Positions 11,651 to 23,321 of a stretch of 64,000 nt of DNA are shown in pieces (within the stretch, counting starts at the first letter, position 1; the number at the start of each line of letters is the position of its first letter). The position numbers and the translations under genes are program-made. This stretch comes from Haliclona indistincta (lineage: Eukaryota; Porifera; Demospongiae; Haplosclerida; Chalinidae). The notes beneath the pieces were generated by a model. It was not told the DNA's origin and searched no databases. It saw only the letters and a program-made list of their open reading frames with translations. Location of the stretch: contig OZ024785.1 in assembly GCA_964017065.1 (NCBI GenBank), positions 992,001-1,056,000 on the forward strand. Reading direction: 5' to 3'.

Positions 11651-11924
11651 TAAATCTTATTATGTCCTATAACTAGTGCAGGAACTCAGTCTGCAAATGT
11701 GACAGAGTTCTCTTGATCAAGAGTCTGATCTGGATTATTAAACAAATCACATGGAACACATCATTTAATAACGTCTGATCAGTTCTATGTCATCAACATC
11801 ACTAATTAAGTGAGTGTAGCTACAAAGAAGATTGCGATTGTTTAATTTGAAGAAGTTTCTATGAGGTTGCTAGATTATTGCTATAAAAGTAGCACATTTT
11901 CTACAGCATTAGTTAGAATGATTA

Positions 11925-12303
11925 GTTGACAATAGCAATTGTTTATCAAAAGCGTTGCACAGTTGTCAGTGGGAATCAGAGAAGCTCCACAGATCATATC
12001 GACAAGACGTCTGATAAGTCTTTAGAAGTCTGCTATAATATAAATCATGACCAGTGCACCATAATGTCTCTAACTCTCTTAATCAAGACTCATAATTGCT
12101 TGTTAGAACAATAATTCTCTCAAAAAGGAAAATGAGTTAATTTGAAATGTCTGATGAGCGGTGGCTTTTATGTCATCAGTATCAATAATCAGGTAAGGAT
12201 GCATCTTGGAAGAAGATCATTTGTTTTGAAGTAGCGAACAACATGACATTTTACTATAAAAGTGAGAACAGTTTCAACAGTTTATTCAGTGAACACAAGA
12301 ATC
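11925..12303 (+). promoter_or_regulatory. Class A collagen upstream region
   Basis: A typical class A block: TTGACAATAGCAATTG, CGACAAGACGTCTGATAA, a TGATGAGCGGTG / TGTCATCAG segment and a TATA box at 12,255-12,261. It lies upstream of a gene copy that is now broken. Confidence 0.55.
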
Positions 12304-13185
12304 ATGGCGATAACACAACTGGTGGTCCTTGCAGGAGTATTTTCTGCTAAACAGGTACGATGTAGAGTCTACATAATAATTATTATTATAAGAAAATTGA
12401 ATATTCACTCATTGTAGGATGGGGTTTGCCAGTTTCTAATGAAACATATCAGATCAGCAGAGTAGGTGATGTACTGGATGATTTAAAAATTGTTCATGAG
12501 CTACTGAGTGGTAGGGATGGTCGTGATGGATCAGCTGGTAGAGATGGTCTACCAGGACCTGCTGGAGCTCCTGGGAGAGATGGACGAGATGGAGCTAATG
12601 GACAGAAAGGAGACAAGGGAGAGAGAGGAGAGGCAGGGATAGCAGGACCACCTGGTCCTGTTAGTGGAGGAGCTACATGTACCTACACACGATGGGGGAG
12701 GACATCATGTCCTAACACTGCAGGAACAAGCCTCGTCTACAGTGGTAGAGCTGGTAAATCATTCTTCAATCAAAAAGGAGGAGGAAGCAACTATCAATGT
12801 CTACCAAATGACCCACAATATGGACAATGTGCTCCTGGAGTACAGAATCATGCTTCTATTTATGGAGTTGAGTATCAACTAGATGGTGGTAGCCCTCTTC
12901 CTGTACAGCATGACCACAATGTTCCATGTGCTGTCTGCCATGTCTCTACTAGAGCAGCTGTACTGATGATTCCAGCATGGCATCACTGTCCTAGCCAGTG
13001 GACACTGGAGTATACTGGATACCTAATGACTGAACATCATACTCACAGCAAGATAAAGATGCTGAATCTGTTCCTGGTAGCCATGCTAATACCAATGGAG
13101 GATTATTCTATCATGTTGTAGCAACTTGCCATGTCCACCATATGATGCTCAGAAAGAGCTCACCTGTGCTATGTGTACCAAGTGA
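12304..13185 (+). pseudogene. Class A collagen pseudogene
   Basis: The signal exon starts at 12,304 (MAITQLVVLAGVFS) but gains two bases before the donor (GCTAAACAG for GCTACAG), so it no longer joins exon 2 in frame. Exon 2 is well kept: linker, 17 triplets (one with Ser for Pro) and most of the C-terminal domain, with an extra two residues after GGA (ATCTYTRW). Near 13,050 a deletion of about 20 bases removes the ATYECVD codons and shifts the frame. A second deletion precedes the old stop at 13,183-13,185. It looks like a recent loss. Confidence 0.8.
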
Positions 13186-13980
13186 ACAACGTAACAATTA
13201 TGTGATTATTAGAACTTGGATCCTTTGTGTTTGACTTTTCTTAGTTAAAAAAACTTTTTCTTTTGTTCTCTACACCACAGTGTTCTTGCCCTGACATGCA
13301 ATTAGAATATTTTTTATTTTACTAACTAAAAAAGGAACATCCTAAAAAAGGCTCTTGTGCAGTACTGAAGTAAGCTTTGGTGAATTATGCTGGAATAATT
13401 TTTATTATAATTATAATAATAATAAGCATAATGCTGTCATCATAGATACCACAGTACTGTAATATCTATGGTGACATAATGAGCATTAATTTTAAGAGCA
13501 TAATTTTGCAAAATGGTTTAACCTGGGGAAGACATCATGTCCTAAAATAACATAAACAAGCCTCTTCTACAGTGGCAGAGCTGGTAAATCATACTACAAT
13601 CAAGGAGGAGGAGGAGGCAACTATCAATGTCTACCAAATAACCCACAGTATGGACAATATGCTCCTGGAGTACAGAATCATGTTCTATTTATGGAGTAGA
13701 GTATCAACTGAATGATGGTAGCCTGTACTGCATAATCACAATGTTTCATGTGCTGTCTGTCATGTCTCCACTAGAGCAGCTGTACTGATGATTCCAGCAT
13801 GGCGTCACTGCCCTAGCCAGTGGACACTGGAGTATACTGGATACCTAATGACTGAACGAAGCAGTCACAACAAAGCAACACACGAGTGTGTTGAGAAAGA
13901 TGCTGAGACCGTTCCTGGTAATCAAGCCATCGTTAATGGAGGGTTTTCTATCATGTTGAAGCAAATTGTAATGGACTATA

Positions 13981-15671
13981 AAAAATTTTTAATAAAAAAC
14001 TGAAAAGTGTAGGGATGACTCTTAAAAAAGGAAAGGAACAAGATGGGATGATGCTTGCAAAAGTAAAGGAACAAGATGGAATAATGCTTGCAAATGTAAA
14101 AGTCCCAAGTATCCCTACATCAGCGGCTTGCTGCGACGACGTGCTACTGACAAATTCGGAATCCTCTTCCTATACCTTTTATAACCGTCAAATACTTCAT
14201 CGGACTGCGTCCTCCTAAACACAGATACCTCTAGTTATATACAACCGTCAATTACTTCATCGGACTGCGTCCTCCAAACACAGATACCTCTAGTTATTCA
14301 CAACCGTCAATTACTCCATCGGACTACGTCCTCCTTCAAGCCGCTGATGTAGGGATACTTGGAACTTTTACATTTGCAAGCATTATTCCATCTTGTTCCT
14401 TTACTTTTGCAAGCATCATCCCATCTTGTTCCTTTCCTTTTTTAAGAGTCATCCCTACACTTTTCAGTTTTTTATTAAAAATTTTTTACTTTACTTGTTC
14501 CTGTTACTTTTTTGATCACTATCAGTTTGAACTTATTAGTTGTATTCTATGTTAGATGTTATTTCATTTTTACAAATCTGTGAGCAGTATAATTATAGAT
14601 ACTAGTCTAGCAGGGATGTGAACATGCACAGCCTCTTGAGAGTAAGGAGTGTGGTTTAAATGTTTAATATTACCAATCACAAGAATAATCATTCATTGAA
14701 AATAGTTAAAGAGGTTGAGGACGCAGACAGCATAATGTCAAGTCCAGGTATGATTTACAACATGATACTTGTTAGTATTGTAATGGATGAAGAAGAGACT
14801 AGCACTAGTACTGACAATTCATGATGCTGCGAGGCTAAATAGTAGGAGCACGCCTAGTAGAATCTTGTTGATGTCAATATCACACTCACAGAGGCTTCTA
14901 GTCCTTTGCAACTTACGCTGCGTGGTGTAGGAACCTTACTGTGCGTAGAATCTTGCTGCCGGTAAGTAGAATACTCAAGTTGTTCACGTCTGTGTAAGTC
15001 AGTTTTAACCCGCCATCTGAAGCGTTAACGAACAGATCAGTGTTATTTAGGGTATAGTACTGGTTTAGACACATTTTCATACCTCTGGCTTGCGCGCTGA
15101 AGCGTCCAGAGCAGAGACAAAACGCAGTAGCGAGATAGCTGCAAAACCGATGTGGGCGGAGTTAATGATAAGAAGCGACAAGAGGGTTAATTAATGAAGT
15201 CGCTAGTCCAAAACGGTCCAAAAACCATGTTTTTCAAGGATTACTCGCTTCTGGTAGTGTTTGATGCCTATCTAAGAAGTAAGTGCACTAACCCAGATAT
15301 ATACACATGCGATGGTGCAGGTTTTGTAGTGATTTGTTCACTCATGACAGCGCTATGCTTGTCAAAGAAGAAGAAGAAGTTCTAAAGATGAACAATTCGC
15401 GTGGGCGGCGATTTCAGTTTACCACTTTAGAAACGTCTGCCAGCTTCGCCAAAGGTATTTTCTTGCTCAGAACAATCGCCTGATCAATCCCGATTTTCGT
15501 CGACAAACAAGCAGTCCCGGCGACTTTCATAGACGTCCTACAAGCGCTTACACTTCAGAGTCACTTAGAGATGGTTAAAATGCAGTATAGATGTATAACA
15601 GTAGAGATATGTACGAAAACTCATTTTCACACACGAGTAGCCGCCATCTTAATTCGAGGTCATCCCTACAT
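13981..15671 (-). mobile_element. Fold-back element E2 (divergent, opposite orientation)
   Basis: Read on the minus strand, the element begins ATGTAGGGATGAC (from 15,671) followed by AAGATGGCGGC (15,650-15,640), the same end signature as E1. It finishes in a hairpin with arms 13,981-14,130 and 14,337-14,487 and a loop of about 206 bp. The arm sequence is unrelated to E1 except for GTAGGGAT-type motifs near both ends of the arm. The interior (14,490-15,640) shows no transposase frame. It is inserted in a collagen pseudogene. Confidence 0.7.
14181..14336. repeat. Three about 60-bp tandem repeats in the E2 hairpin loop
   Basis: The unit AACCGTCAATTACTTCATCG plus about 40 more bases (through CTCTAGTTAT) starts near 14,183, 14,243 and 14,302, giving periods of 60 and 59 bases. 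The last unit is truncated into the right hairpin arm. Confidence 0.75.
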
Positions 15672-15797
15672 ATAATTGCCTATCAGCAATGATAATATAC
15701 TATGTTCACCATAATGATTCTCTTACCTGCATGTGGTGTATGCACCAAGTAAACAATTGTACATGTAGTTTTAAACTGCAATGTGCTAATGGAAGCA

Positions 15798-16287
15798 TTG
15801 TTTGTGTCAATGGCAATACTTAATCCATGATTGCTATTTTATTAATCAACAGATAAAGCACCTTTAGCTAGTATGAGAAAAGTTTAATTGTCCAAATCTA
15901 GTGCAAATTGTCACCAATGATTACATAATATGTAGTATGTGGTAAAGAACTATGAGAGAACTAAATTCATTTTATGAAGCTTGTTATGTGGTGCTAGGAA
16001 GGTCTGGTATTTCTCTGTTTGTGAGTGAACCATCAAAACAGCCTCAAAGCCATTTCTCACTATTTTAGGGTATCAGAGGAGAGTCATTGCTGGGAACCAC
16101 TGCACCACAATCCTCCTCTTGTGACATCACAATAACAAGCTGAATGGCACAGTGGATTTAAGGGTAGATACATTTATGCTCACAAATTCAATATAAATTT
16201 CTTATTTTTAGTGAGAGACTATAAAAGAATAATAAAAACTAATGCAATTCTTGTATTATTAGTTTTATAGTCTCGTACAACAAGACA
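15798..16287 (+). promoter_or_regulatory. Class B collagen upstream region
   Basis: The full class B block including GTGACATCAC (16,121-16,130) and the TATA box (16,220-16,227). The region between the pseudogene tail at 15,752 and this block is unremarkable. Confidence 0.6.
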
Positions 16288-17127
16288 ATGGGAACACTCT
16301 CATATCTTATGCTTGTACTAGCAGTTGGTTTGATTCTGCCTAAATGTAGTTGATGCTTTTGTTATAACAAGTTGTCAATATTAATATTTTTAGGATGGGC
16401 GCTACCAGTTTCCACTGAAACTCGCAAGGTATCTAACATCAGTAGAGTAGCTGATGTACTGGAGGATCTACAAGTTGTTCATGAGCTACTGAGTGGTCGA
16501 GATGGTCGTGATGGACCAGCTGGTAGAGATGGTCTACCAGGACCTGCTGGAGCTCCTGGGAGAGATGGACAAGATGGAGCTAATGGACAGAAAGGAGACA
16601 AGGGAGAGAGAGGAGAGGCAGGTATAGCAGGACCACCAGGTCCTGTTAGTGGAGGAGCTACCTACACACGATGGGGGACGACAACTTGACGTGTCGTAAC
16701 ACTGCTGGAACAAGCCTCATCTACAGTGGTAGAGCTGGCAATGTACCAGATAACCCACAATATGGACAATATGCTCCTAGAGTGCAGAATCATGCTTTAA
16801 TTGTTGGAGTAGAGTATGAGTTAGAAGGTGATAGCCCTCTTCCTGCACTGTATAATCACTATGTTCCATGTGTTGAGCAGCTATACTGATGATTCCAGCA
16901 TGGCGTCATGTCCTAGCCAGTTGACACCGGAGTATACTGGATACCTAATGACTGAACATCATACTCACAGCAAATCAACATAAATTATGAGTGTGCTGAT
17001 AAAGAATCTGAGTCTGTTCCAGGTAATGAAGGGTTATTCTACCATGCATGTTAAGCAGAGCAATGGTCTACCATGTCCATCATATGATGCTCAGAAAGAG
17101 CTCACCTGTGCTGTGTGCACCAAGTGA
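16288..17127 (+). pseudogene. Class B collagen pseudogene
   Basis: The signal exon begins at 16,288 (MGTLSYLMLVLAVGLILPK), but a deletion removes the G|GTAC donor (CCTAAATGTAG instead of CCTAAAGGTA). Exon 2 keeps the linker and 17 triplets, then frameshifts at TRWG (stop at 16,687-16,689). The rest has lost the NYQCLPN segment and several codons around AVCHVSTR, and has more frame breaks to the old stop at 17,125-17,127. Confidence 0.85.
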
Positions 17128-17429
17128 ACAATACAATAATTGTGTGCTATTAAGTTTTGTGCTTTAATTTAAAGCAAGGACTTGTAGGTCACAAGGAAAT
17201 TTTAGCCTTTTATTTTAGTTTTAAGTTTAGTCTATGGTAATAACTTTATTTTGCAGTTAATATTAAAGGATTTTCTTTTTTTGCTCCCTAAATCTCACTG
17301 AGTGAGTTATTGCCTAGACTTGCGAAATAAAATATTCTATTCATTACCAGAGCGCAAGGTAGTTGTCGATTCATGTGTGCTATACTAAAGGCAATTTTTA
17401 CTAACTTTTTTACTATACTTTATTATAGT

Positions 17430-17817
17430 ATGTGGTAAAGAATTATGACAGAACTAAATTCATTTTTATGAAGCTTGTTATGTGGTGCTAGGAAGGGTTG
17501 GTATTTCTGAGACTGCGGCCTATGTACTCCCCACTAGCTGTTTGTGAGTGAACCATCAAAACAGTCTTAAAGCCATTTCTCACTATTGTAGGGTATCAGA
17601 GGAGAGGCATTGCTGGGAACCACTGCACCACAATCCTCCTCTTGTGACATCACAAAAACTAGCTGAATGGTACTGTGGATATAAGGGTAGATACATTTAT
17701 GTCCACAATTCAATATCAATTTCTTATTTTTAGTGAGAGACTATAAAAGAATACAACAACTCATGTGCAGTATACAACTTAATATATTGTTAGTTTAGTG
17801 TCTACTACAACAAAACA
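17430..17817 (+). promoter_or_regulatory. Class B collagen upstream region
   Basis: Conserved class B block with GTGACATCAC at 17,644-17,653 and TATA box at 17,742-17,749. The preceding 17,128-17,430 is a 3' flank with no further feature seen. Confidence 0.6.
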
Positions 17818-18831
17818 ATGGGAACACTCTCATATCTTCTCCTTGTACTAGCAGTTGGTTTGATTCTGCCTAAAGGTATATAGTGTAGTTGATGCTTTTG
17901 TTATAACAAGTTGTCAAAATTAATATTTTTAGGATGGGCTCTACCAGTGTCTACTGAAACTCGCAAGGTATCTAACATCAGTAGAGTAGCTGATGTACTG
18001 GAGGATCTACAAGTTGTTCATGAGCTACTGAGTGGTCGAGATGGTCGTGATGGACCTGCTGGTAGAGATGGTCTACCAGGACCTGCTGGAGCTTCTGGGA
18101 GAGATGGACGAGATGGAGCTGATGGACAGAAAGGAGACAAGGGAGAGAGAGGAGAGGCAGGGATAGCAGGACCACCTGGTCCTGTTAGTGGAGGAGCTAC
18201 CTACACACGATGGGGGAGGACATCATGTCCTAACACTGCAGGAACAAGCCTCATCTACAGTGGTAGAGCTGGTAAATCATGGCATGCCCATTCAGGAGGA
18301 GGAGGCAACTATCAATGTCTACCAAAATGTTTTTATTATTTGTAATAACCATAAATAGGAAACAGCTTATAAACCAACATCATTAAGAGTATCTAATTAC
18401 TGATTATAATACAAAGTCCAAAAAGGTAGTCAGTCACAGAGCGGCATACTCCTGGAGTACAGAATCTAGCTCCAATATATGGAGTAGAGTATCAACTAGA
18501 TGGTGGTAGCCCTCTTCCTGTACAGCATGACCACAATGTTCCATGTGCTGTCTGTCATGTCTCCACTAGAGCAGCTGTACTGATGATTCCAGCATGGCGT
18601 AACTGTCCTAGCCAGTGGACACTGGAGTATACTGGATACCTAATGACTGAATATCGTAATCATGGCAAAGCAACATACGAGTGTGTTGATAAAGATGCTG
18701 AGTCTGTTCCTGGCAGCAGTGCTAACACTGATGGAGGATTATTCTATCATGTTGAAGCAAATTGTAATGGTCTACCATGTCCACCATATGATGCTCAGAA
18801 AGAGCTCACCTGTGCTGTATGCACCAAGTGA
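17818..18831 (+). pseudogene. Class B collagen copy interrupted in the C-terminal domain
   Basis: Exon 1 (17,818-17,875) and the start of exon 2 (from 17,933) are normal: signal peptide, linker, 17 triplets and C-terminal domain to NYQCLP. There about 20 bases (NPEYGA codons) are replaced by about 120 unrelated AT-rich bases (about 18,327-18,447), causing a stop at 18,343-18,345. After it the domain resumes from TPGVQNLAP and stays open to 18,831, with all later cysteines. I tested it as a new intron. The available GT and AG sites either create a stop or miss the phase, so disruption is the better reading. Confidence 0.7.
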
Positions 18832-19370
18832 ACATAGTAATATAAACTCTAATGTGTTTATTGTATAATAGATAATGCCTCGTATCTAACCTCACAGTAC
18901 TTTGTGACAGTGCTGACGTTTTTATTGTTTGAATTACATTTAAGCGTTGCAACTGATTGACATTAATGTCATACTCAAAATAATGATTTATCGTTTTACA
19001 TAAGTGCCCAATGCAGGACAATGCAATATAGCATAGGCATTGTGTATTCTACGTACGTAAGAACTATAATTATATTGCCGACTACTTTGCTACTGATGTT
19101 GCTATGATCTGCTGCTGCTGGATAGCTGCCACTATAGCCTGTGCTTCCATAGCACTGTTGCTATGATCTGCTGCTTGCCTGAATGTTCCATGGATCTGCT
19201 GGTCACTTCTACTGCAGCTTCAGTGCACATTGCGTGCTTCCATGGAACTGTTTGATGCTTCCATTGATCTACTGCATGCATACGTGCTGTCATATGCATC
19301 TGCTAATTGCAGGCTAGCATACATGCTACTGCACCGAGGCATCTGCACCTTTGGTACTTTATTCTGCATG
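18832..19370. other. Spacer with imperfect CTGC-rich repeats
   Basis: After a 3' flank, 19,090-19,290 holds imperfect repeats of GCTATGATCTGCTGC and GTGCTTCCATNGAACTG. At about 19,334 lies CACCGAGGCATCTGCACCTT, the reverse complement of the left end of the MITE family seen at 50,733. No gene is supported. Confidence 0.45.
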
Positions 19371-21350
19371 GTGTCACTGTTCTGGCTATACAACATGACT
19401 GTAAGTCCTGCTGTAAGATATCTAATGAGTCACAGCAAAGCAAGCAACAAAGTCTATATTGATAACAATGTCACTCAATTTGGAGATGCAAATGTTTATC
19501 TGTTATCGATAAAGTGGTCAACTAAGCATTGTAAACAGCAACTGTGAGATTGAGCATCTTGAAGCTATAGCTACTAGTAGCATTATTATACATGTGGATC
19601 GGGATTATGGGCTTGCCTACAGTACATTATGCAACCATTTGTGCATATGTGTTATAATTAGTGATGCATTATTGTTGAGATAATAAGTGATTCTTGCTGG
19701 GAATGGTGTGGTGGTATTGATCATCAGCTCCCAGTATCCTTATTGCATAAAGACTGATGAAGCTGTGTTGCTGTTCATATTCCTGTATGGAGGTGATCTG
19801 TAGGAAGATATGGTCATATAGAAAGGATGGGAAGATTAGTAGAGTAAACAGTACAGCTATTGTTAGCTATCAACACCTGTGGATAATCATGAAGCACTAA
19901 TTACTATCTGACTTCCTGTGTTGGCATTAGTGGTCTAATTACGTGACATCATATGACGTTGTGACGTTGCCCGGCAACACGCGGGGTCTACGCGCTCGCG
20001 CGATACACGGGAATTTATGCATGGGGTCAGGAAGGTTTATACAAGGAGCCTAGTGCTTCACTGCTGCTTCTGTGCTGACACTTAGCATTAGAATCGTTCT
20101 TTAATGTTTGTATAATTATTATTCCAAGGTCATGCTAAGCAATGGATTATGTTTGCAGTTGCAAGTCTTGCACAGCATCAGAGCAAGAATTATACTATCC
20201 AGAAACTGTATGCTATAGCACAATAGTGGTTACCTTAGCTGCAACTATAGTGCAATGAACATAAGTGTCAACACTAATAATTTATTAGCAAAAGCAAACT
20301 GAATAAGTAGTCATAGTTTGCTGTATTAGATTTAGATTAGATCTAGATTATTTAGCATCACTGCATGCAAACCGATGCAGCACTATAGTGCTAGAATAAG
20401 ATAACATTATAATACCAGTATGTCTCAAGATATCAATAGAATGCGACTACAACAATATACTGTAGCTACACATCAAACTAGATTTGCTCATGAATGAGAT
20501 TAGATCAATTGCTGGAAAAATACCATTGTTGGTTAGCAAGTTTCAAGTGACAGCACTAGCTATAGTGTTTCATTTGTAGTAAATGAAGGAAGCTATAAAC
20601 ACTAACTTACCACCATCATTGTGATAACCATGCATACATGTACCAGAATGATAATCCCGATCATAGAAACTAACCTGAATATTTTTAGCATTGTAGACTG
20701 CTACTACAGTAGCTCGAAGAGTATCCTCAATCATAACATCTGACTAAAGACAGACAGAGGTCGCTGTAACAAGAACAGCACTGTTACTAGAAGAGGTTGA
20801 TCAGGTGAAACTGAAGAAACTGCTGCAACAGACGTCACTTTTATGACGACATCATGGAATTATAACGACACCGGCCGATCCATCATGTTAATGAGGAGTA
20901 AACAATGTGAAACCCCTGCAATAATTGGAGAGTATACTCAATGACATGTAGCGAGGCCGGGTAACCATACAATGACAACAATAATATCCACCAGACCATC
21001 ACTGACCAGGTACTGAGATATTTGATCACTTGATGTTGGTACGATGATACTGTCAGATTAAAGAGAGATATTCCGAACCACTTACGCAACAAGTTCATGA
21101 ATAATTCATGAAGCACTTTACTTAATCTCTAAATATTACCACCTTTAAAATGAATTCACTATTTAACAGCAGTGTCAAAGTTGTAAACAATAATAATAAT
21201 TATTTTTTAGATTTTCTCAATTAATACTTTTTAGCTTTAATTTTTTAACTAAAGTTCAATCTTATTGTAATACACATTGTAGTTAACAATGAATCCATTG
21301 TTAGTTTGACAATAGCAATTGTATGCTTACCACAAATATTTGCGCAGATA
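19370..21350. repeat. Spacer module, copy 3
   Basis: Same landmarks as copies 1 and 2: degenerate collagen tail at 19,410-19,550, the CRE-like/palindromic segment at 19,938-19,990 (palindrome intact), and the minus-strand exon-like frame at 20,611-20,743. An extra GCGCTCGCGCG insertion follows the palindrome here. Confidence 0.7.
20611..20743 (-). CDS. Conserved exon-like frame of unknown gene, copy 3
   Basis: Reads SDVMIEDTLRATVVAVYNAK, NIQVSFYDRDYHSGTC, MHGYHNDG between the same acceptor and donor as the other two copies. Most differences among the three are single substitutions that keep the frame open. Confidence 0.35.
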
Positions 21351-21550
21351 CTACAAGCAATTATGTCAGCAATATGTCATATGTCATCGGTAGAGAAGTT
21401 CAATCTTATTGTAATACACATTGTACAACTATGAGTTAACAATGAATCCATTGTTAGTTTGACAATAGCAATTGCATGCTTACCACAAAATATTTGCGCA
21501 AAGACCACATGCAATATGTCAGCAATATGTCATATGTCATTGGTAGAGAA
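21250..21550. repeat. Local duplication of about 145 bp
   Basis: The segment from CAATCTTATTGTAATACACA through ACAATAGCAATTG, ATATTTGCGCA and TCAGCAATATGTCATATGTC to GGTAGAGAAG occurs twice, about 21,256-21,395 and 21,402-21,550. The order is direct and there are few differences. Confidence 0.65.
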
Positions 21551-21798
21551 GCTCGGCAAATTGCACAATAACTCTATGACCTACATTATGTCGTATAACT
21601 AGCACACTATAATGCCATTTGAAGGTGACAGAGTTCTCTTGATCAAGAGCCTGATCGGGATTATTGAACAGATCACATAGAACATGATTAAATAACGTCT
21701 GATCAGTTCTATGTCATCAGCATCACTAATAATAAGTGAGTGTGGCTATTGTTTAATTTGGCGTATTTTTAATTTGTTACAATTATGTTTTAATTTGC

Positions 21799-22043
21799 CA
21801 TCATGGCGTCACTGTCCTAGCCAGTGGACACTAGAGTATACTGGATACCTAATGACTGAAGGATACTATCACGGCAAAGCAACATACGAGTGTGTTGATA
21901 AAGATGCTGAGTCTGTTCCTGGTAATCAAGCCATCAGGGTTTTTCTATCATGTTGAAATACATGTCTCATTGATACTATGTTCACCATAATAATTATAAC
22001 TCTCAGAATAAGTTTACCTGTGCTGTACATGTATGCACCAAGT
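21799..22043 (+). pseudogene. Collagen C-terminal fragment
   Basis: Starts inside the AWRHCPSQWTLEYTGYLMTE region, keeps ATYECVDKDAESVPG, then degrades into the CATGTTCACCATAATAATT tail and a GTATGCACCAAGTC end without a normal stop. It sits directly behind class A upstream sequence, so the 5' part has been deleted. Confidence 0.7.
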
Positions 22044-22099
22044 CAACAATTATTATACAAAATTTACAAATAGATTTAAACTGCAACATGATAATGGAA

Positions 22100-22602
22100 G
22101 AATTGTTTGTGTCAATTACAATACTCACTGCATGATTGCTATTTATTAATCAACAGATAAAGCACTCGTGATAATTTTCCACATCTAGTGCAAAGTTGTC
22201 AACAATGATGACATATTGTATGTGGTAAAGCACTATGACAGAACTGAATTCATTTTTATGAAGCTTGTCATGTGATGCGGCTAAGAAGGTCTGGTATGTG
22301 TGAGACTGCGGCCTATGTACTGCCCACTAGCTGTTTGTGAGTGAACCATCAAAACAGTCTCAGAGCCATTTCTCACTATTGTAGGGTATCAGAGGAGAGT
22401 CATTTCTGGGAACCACTGCATCATAATACTTCTTTTGTGACATCATAATAACAAGCTGAATGGAGCTGTGGATATAAGGGTATGTCCGCAAAATATAATA
22501 TCTATTTTTCATTTTTAATGAGAGACTATAAAATGCAACAACTCATGTGCAAAAAATGTTAGTTTATAATCTCCTACTACAAGACAAGTCCATAGTCTCC
22601 CA
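22100..22602 (+). promoter_or_regulatory. Class B upstream region of the shortened gene
   Basis: Class B block with CTGCGGCCTATGTACTGCCC, a CRE-like GTGACATCATAA (22,437) and TATA box 22,527-22,533. The 5' leader has a small insertion (AGTCCATAGTCTCCC) just before the ATG. Confidence 0.55.
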
Positions 22603-23321
22603 ATGGGAACACTGTCATATCTTCTGCTTGTAATAGCAATTGGTTTGATTCTGCCTAAAGGTACCTTACAGTGTAGTTGATGCTTTTTGTTATAACAAGT
22701 TGTCAAAATTAATATTTTGTAGCTAATGGACAGAAAGGAGACCCAGGGATAGCAGGTCCTGTTAGTGGAGGAGCTACCTACACACGATGGGGGAGGACAT
22801 CATGTCCTAGCACTGCAGGAACAAGCCTCGTCTACAGTGGCAGAGCTGGTAAATCAACGTCTTCCAATTCAGGAGGAGGAGGAGGCAACTATCAATGTCT
22901 ACCAAATACCCCACAGTACGCACTATTTCCTTATCCTCCAGTGCAGAGTCACAATTCTCTTGCACGTATTTATGGAGTAGAGTATCGACTAAATGGTGCT
23001 AGTCCTCTTAGTGGCCGGGAATCTGACAAGGTTCCATGTGCTGTCTGTCATGTCTCCACTAGAGCAGCTGTACTGATGATTCCAGCACGGCGCCAATGTC
23101 CTGGCCAGTGGACACTGGAGTATAGTGGATACCTAATGACTGAACGAAACAGTCACAACACAGGAACGTACGAGTGTGTTGATAGAGATTCAGTGCCTGC
23201 TCCTGGTTTCCCTAATGACACTAATGGAGGATTCTATCACGTTGAAGCAGATTGTACTGGTCTACCATGTCCACCATATAATGCTGAGGATCCGCTCACC
23301 TGTGCTGTATGCACCCAGTGA
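22603..23321 (+). CDS. Divergent collagen-derived secreted protein, triplets nearly lost
   Basis: Exons 22,603-22,660 and 22,723-23,321 join in phase 1 to an open frame of 218 residues. The class B signal peptide is followed at once by ANGQKGDPGIAGPVSGG, only four Gly-X-Y triplets. The linker and the first thirteen triplets are absent, and the acceptor (TTTTGTAG|CTAATGG) now lies inside the old collagen region. The C-terminal domain is complete with all ten cysteines but is the most diverged in the array (SHNSLARIYGVEYRLNGASP, GRESDKVPC, DRDSVPAPGFPND, terminal CAVCTQ). An unbroken frame despite this divergence argues for function. It probably cannot form a normal triple helix (inference). 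Confidence 0.8.

Larger units (their letters stand above)
13517..15752 (+). pseudogene. Collagen C-terminal pseudogene split by element E2
   Basis: 13,517-13,980 carries the C-terminal domain from TSCPK through CPSQWTLEYTGYLMTE to the EANCNG region, with several frame breaks (for example a lost base near 13,682). E2 (13,981-15,671) interrupts it. The remaining tail (CTATGTTCACCATAATGATT to CAPSK codons, TAA at 15,750-15,752) follows directly. The fragments at 21,950-22,043 and 27,300-27,373 show the uninterrupted order. Confidence 0.75.

Noticed and set aside
12426..13121. 231-residue open frame taken as an intact collagen
   Set aside because: The C-terminal 20 residues are out of frame after a deletion and the signal exon no longer matches in phase. 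Classed as a pseudogene.
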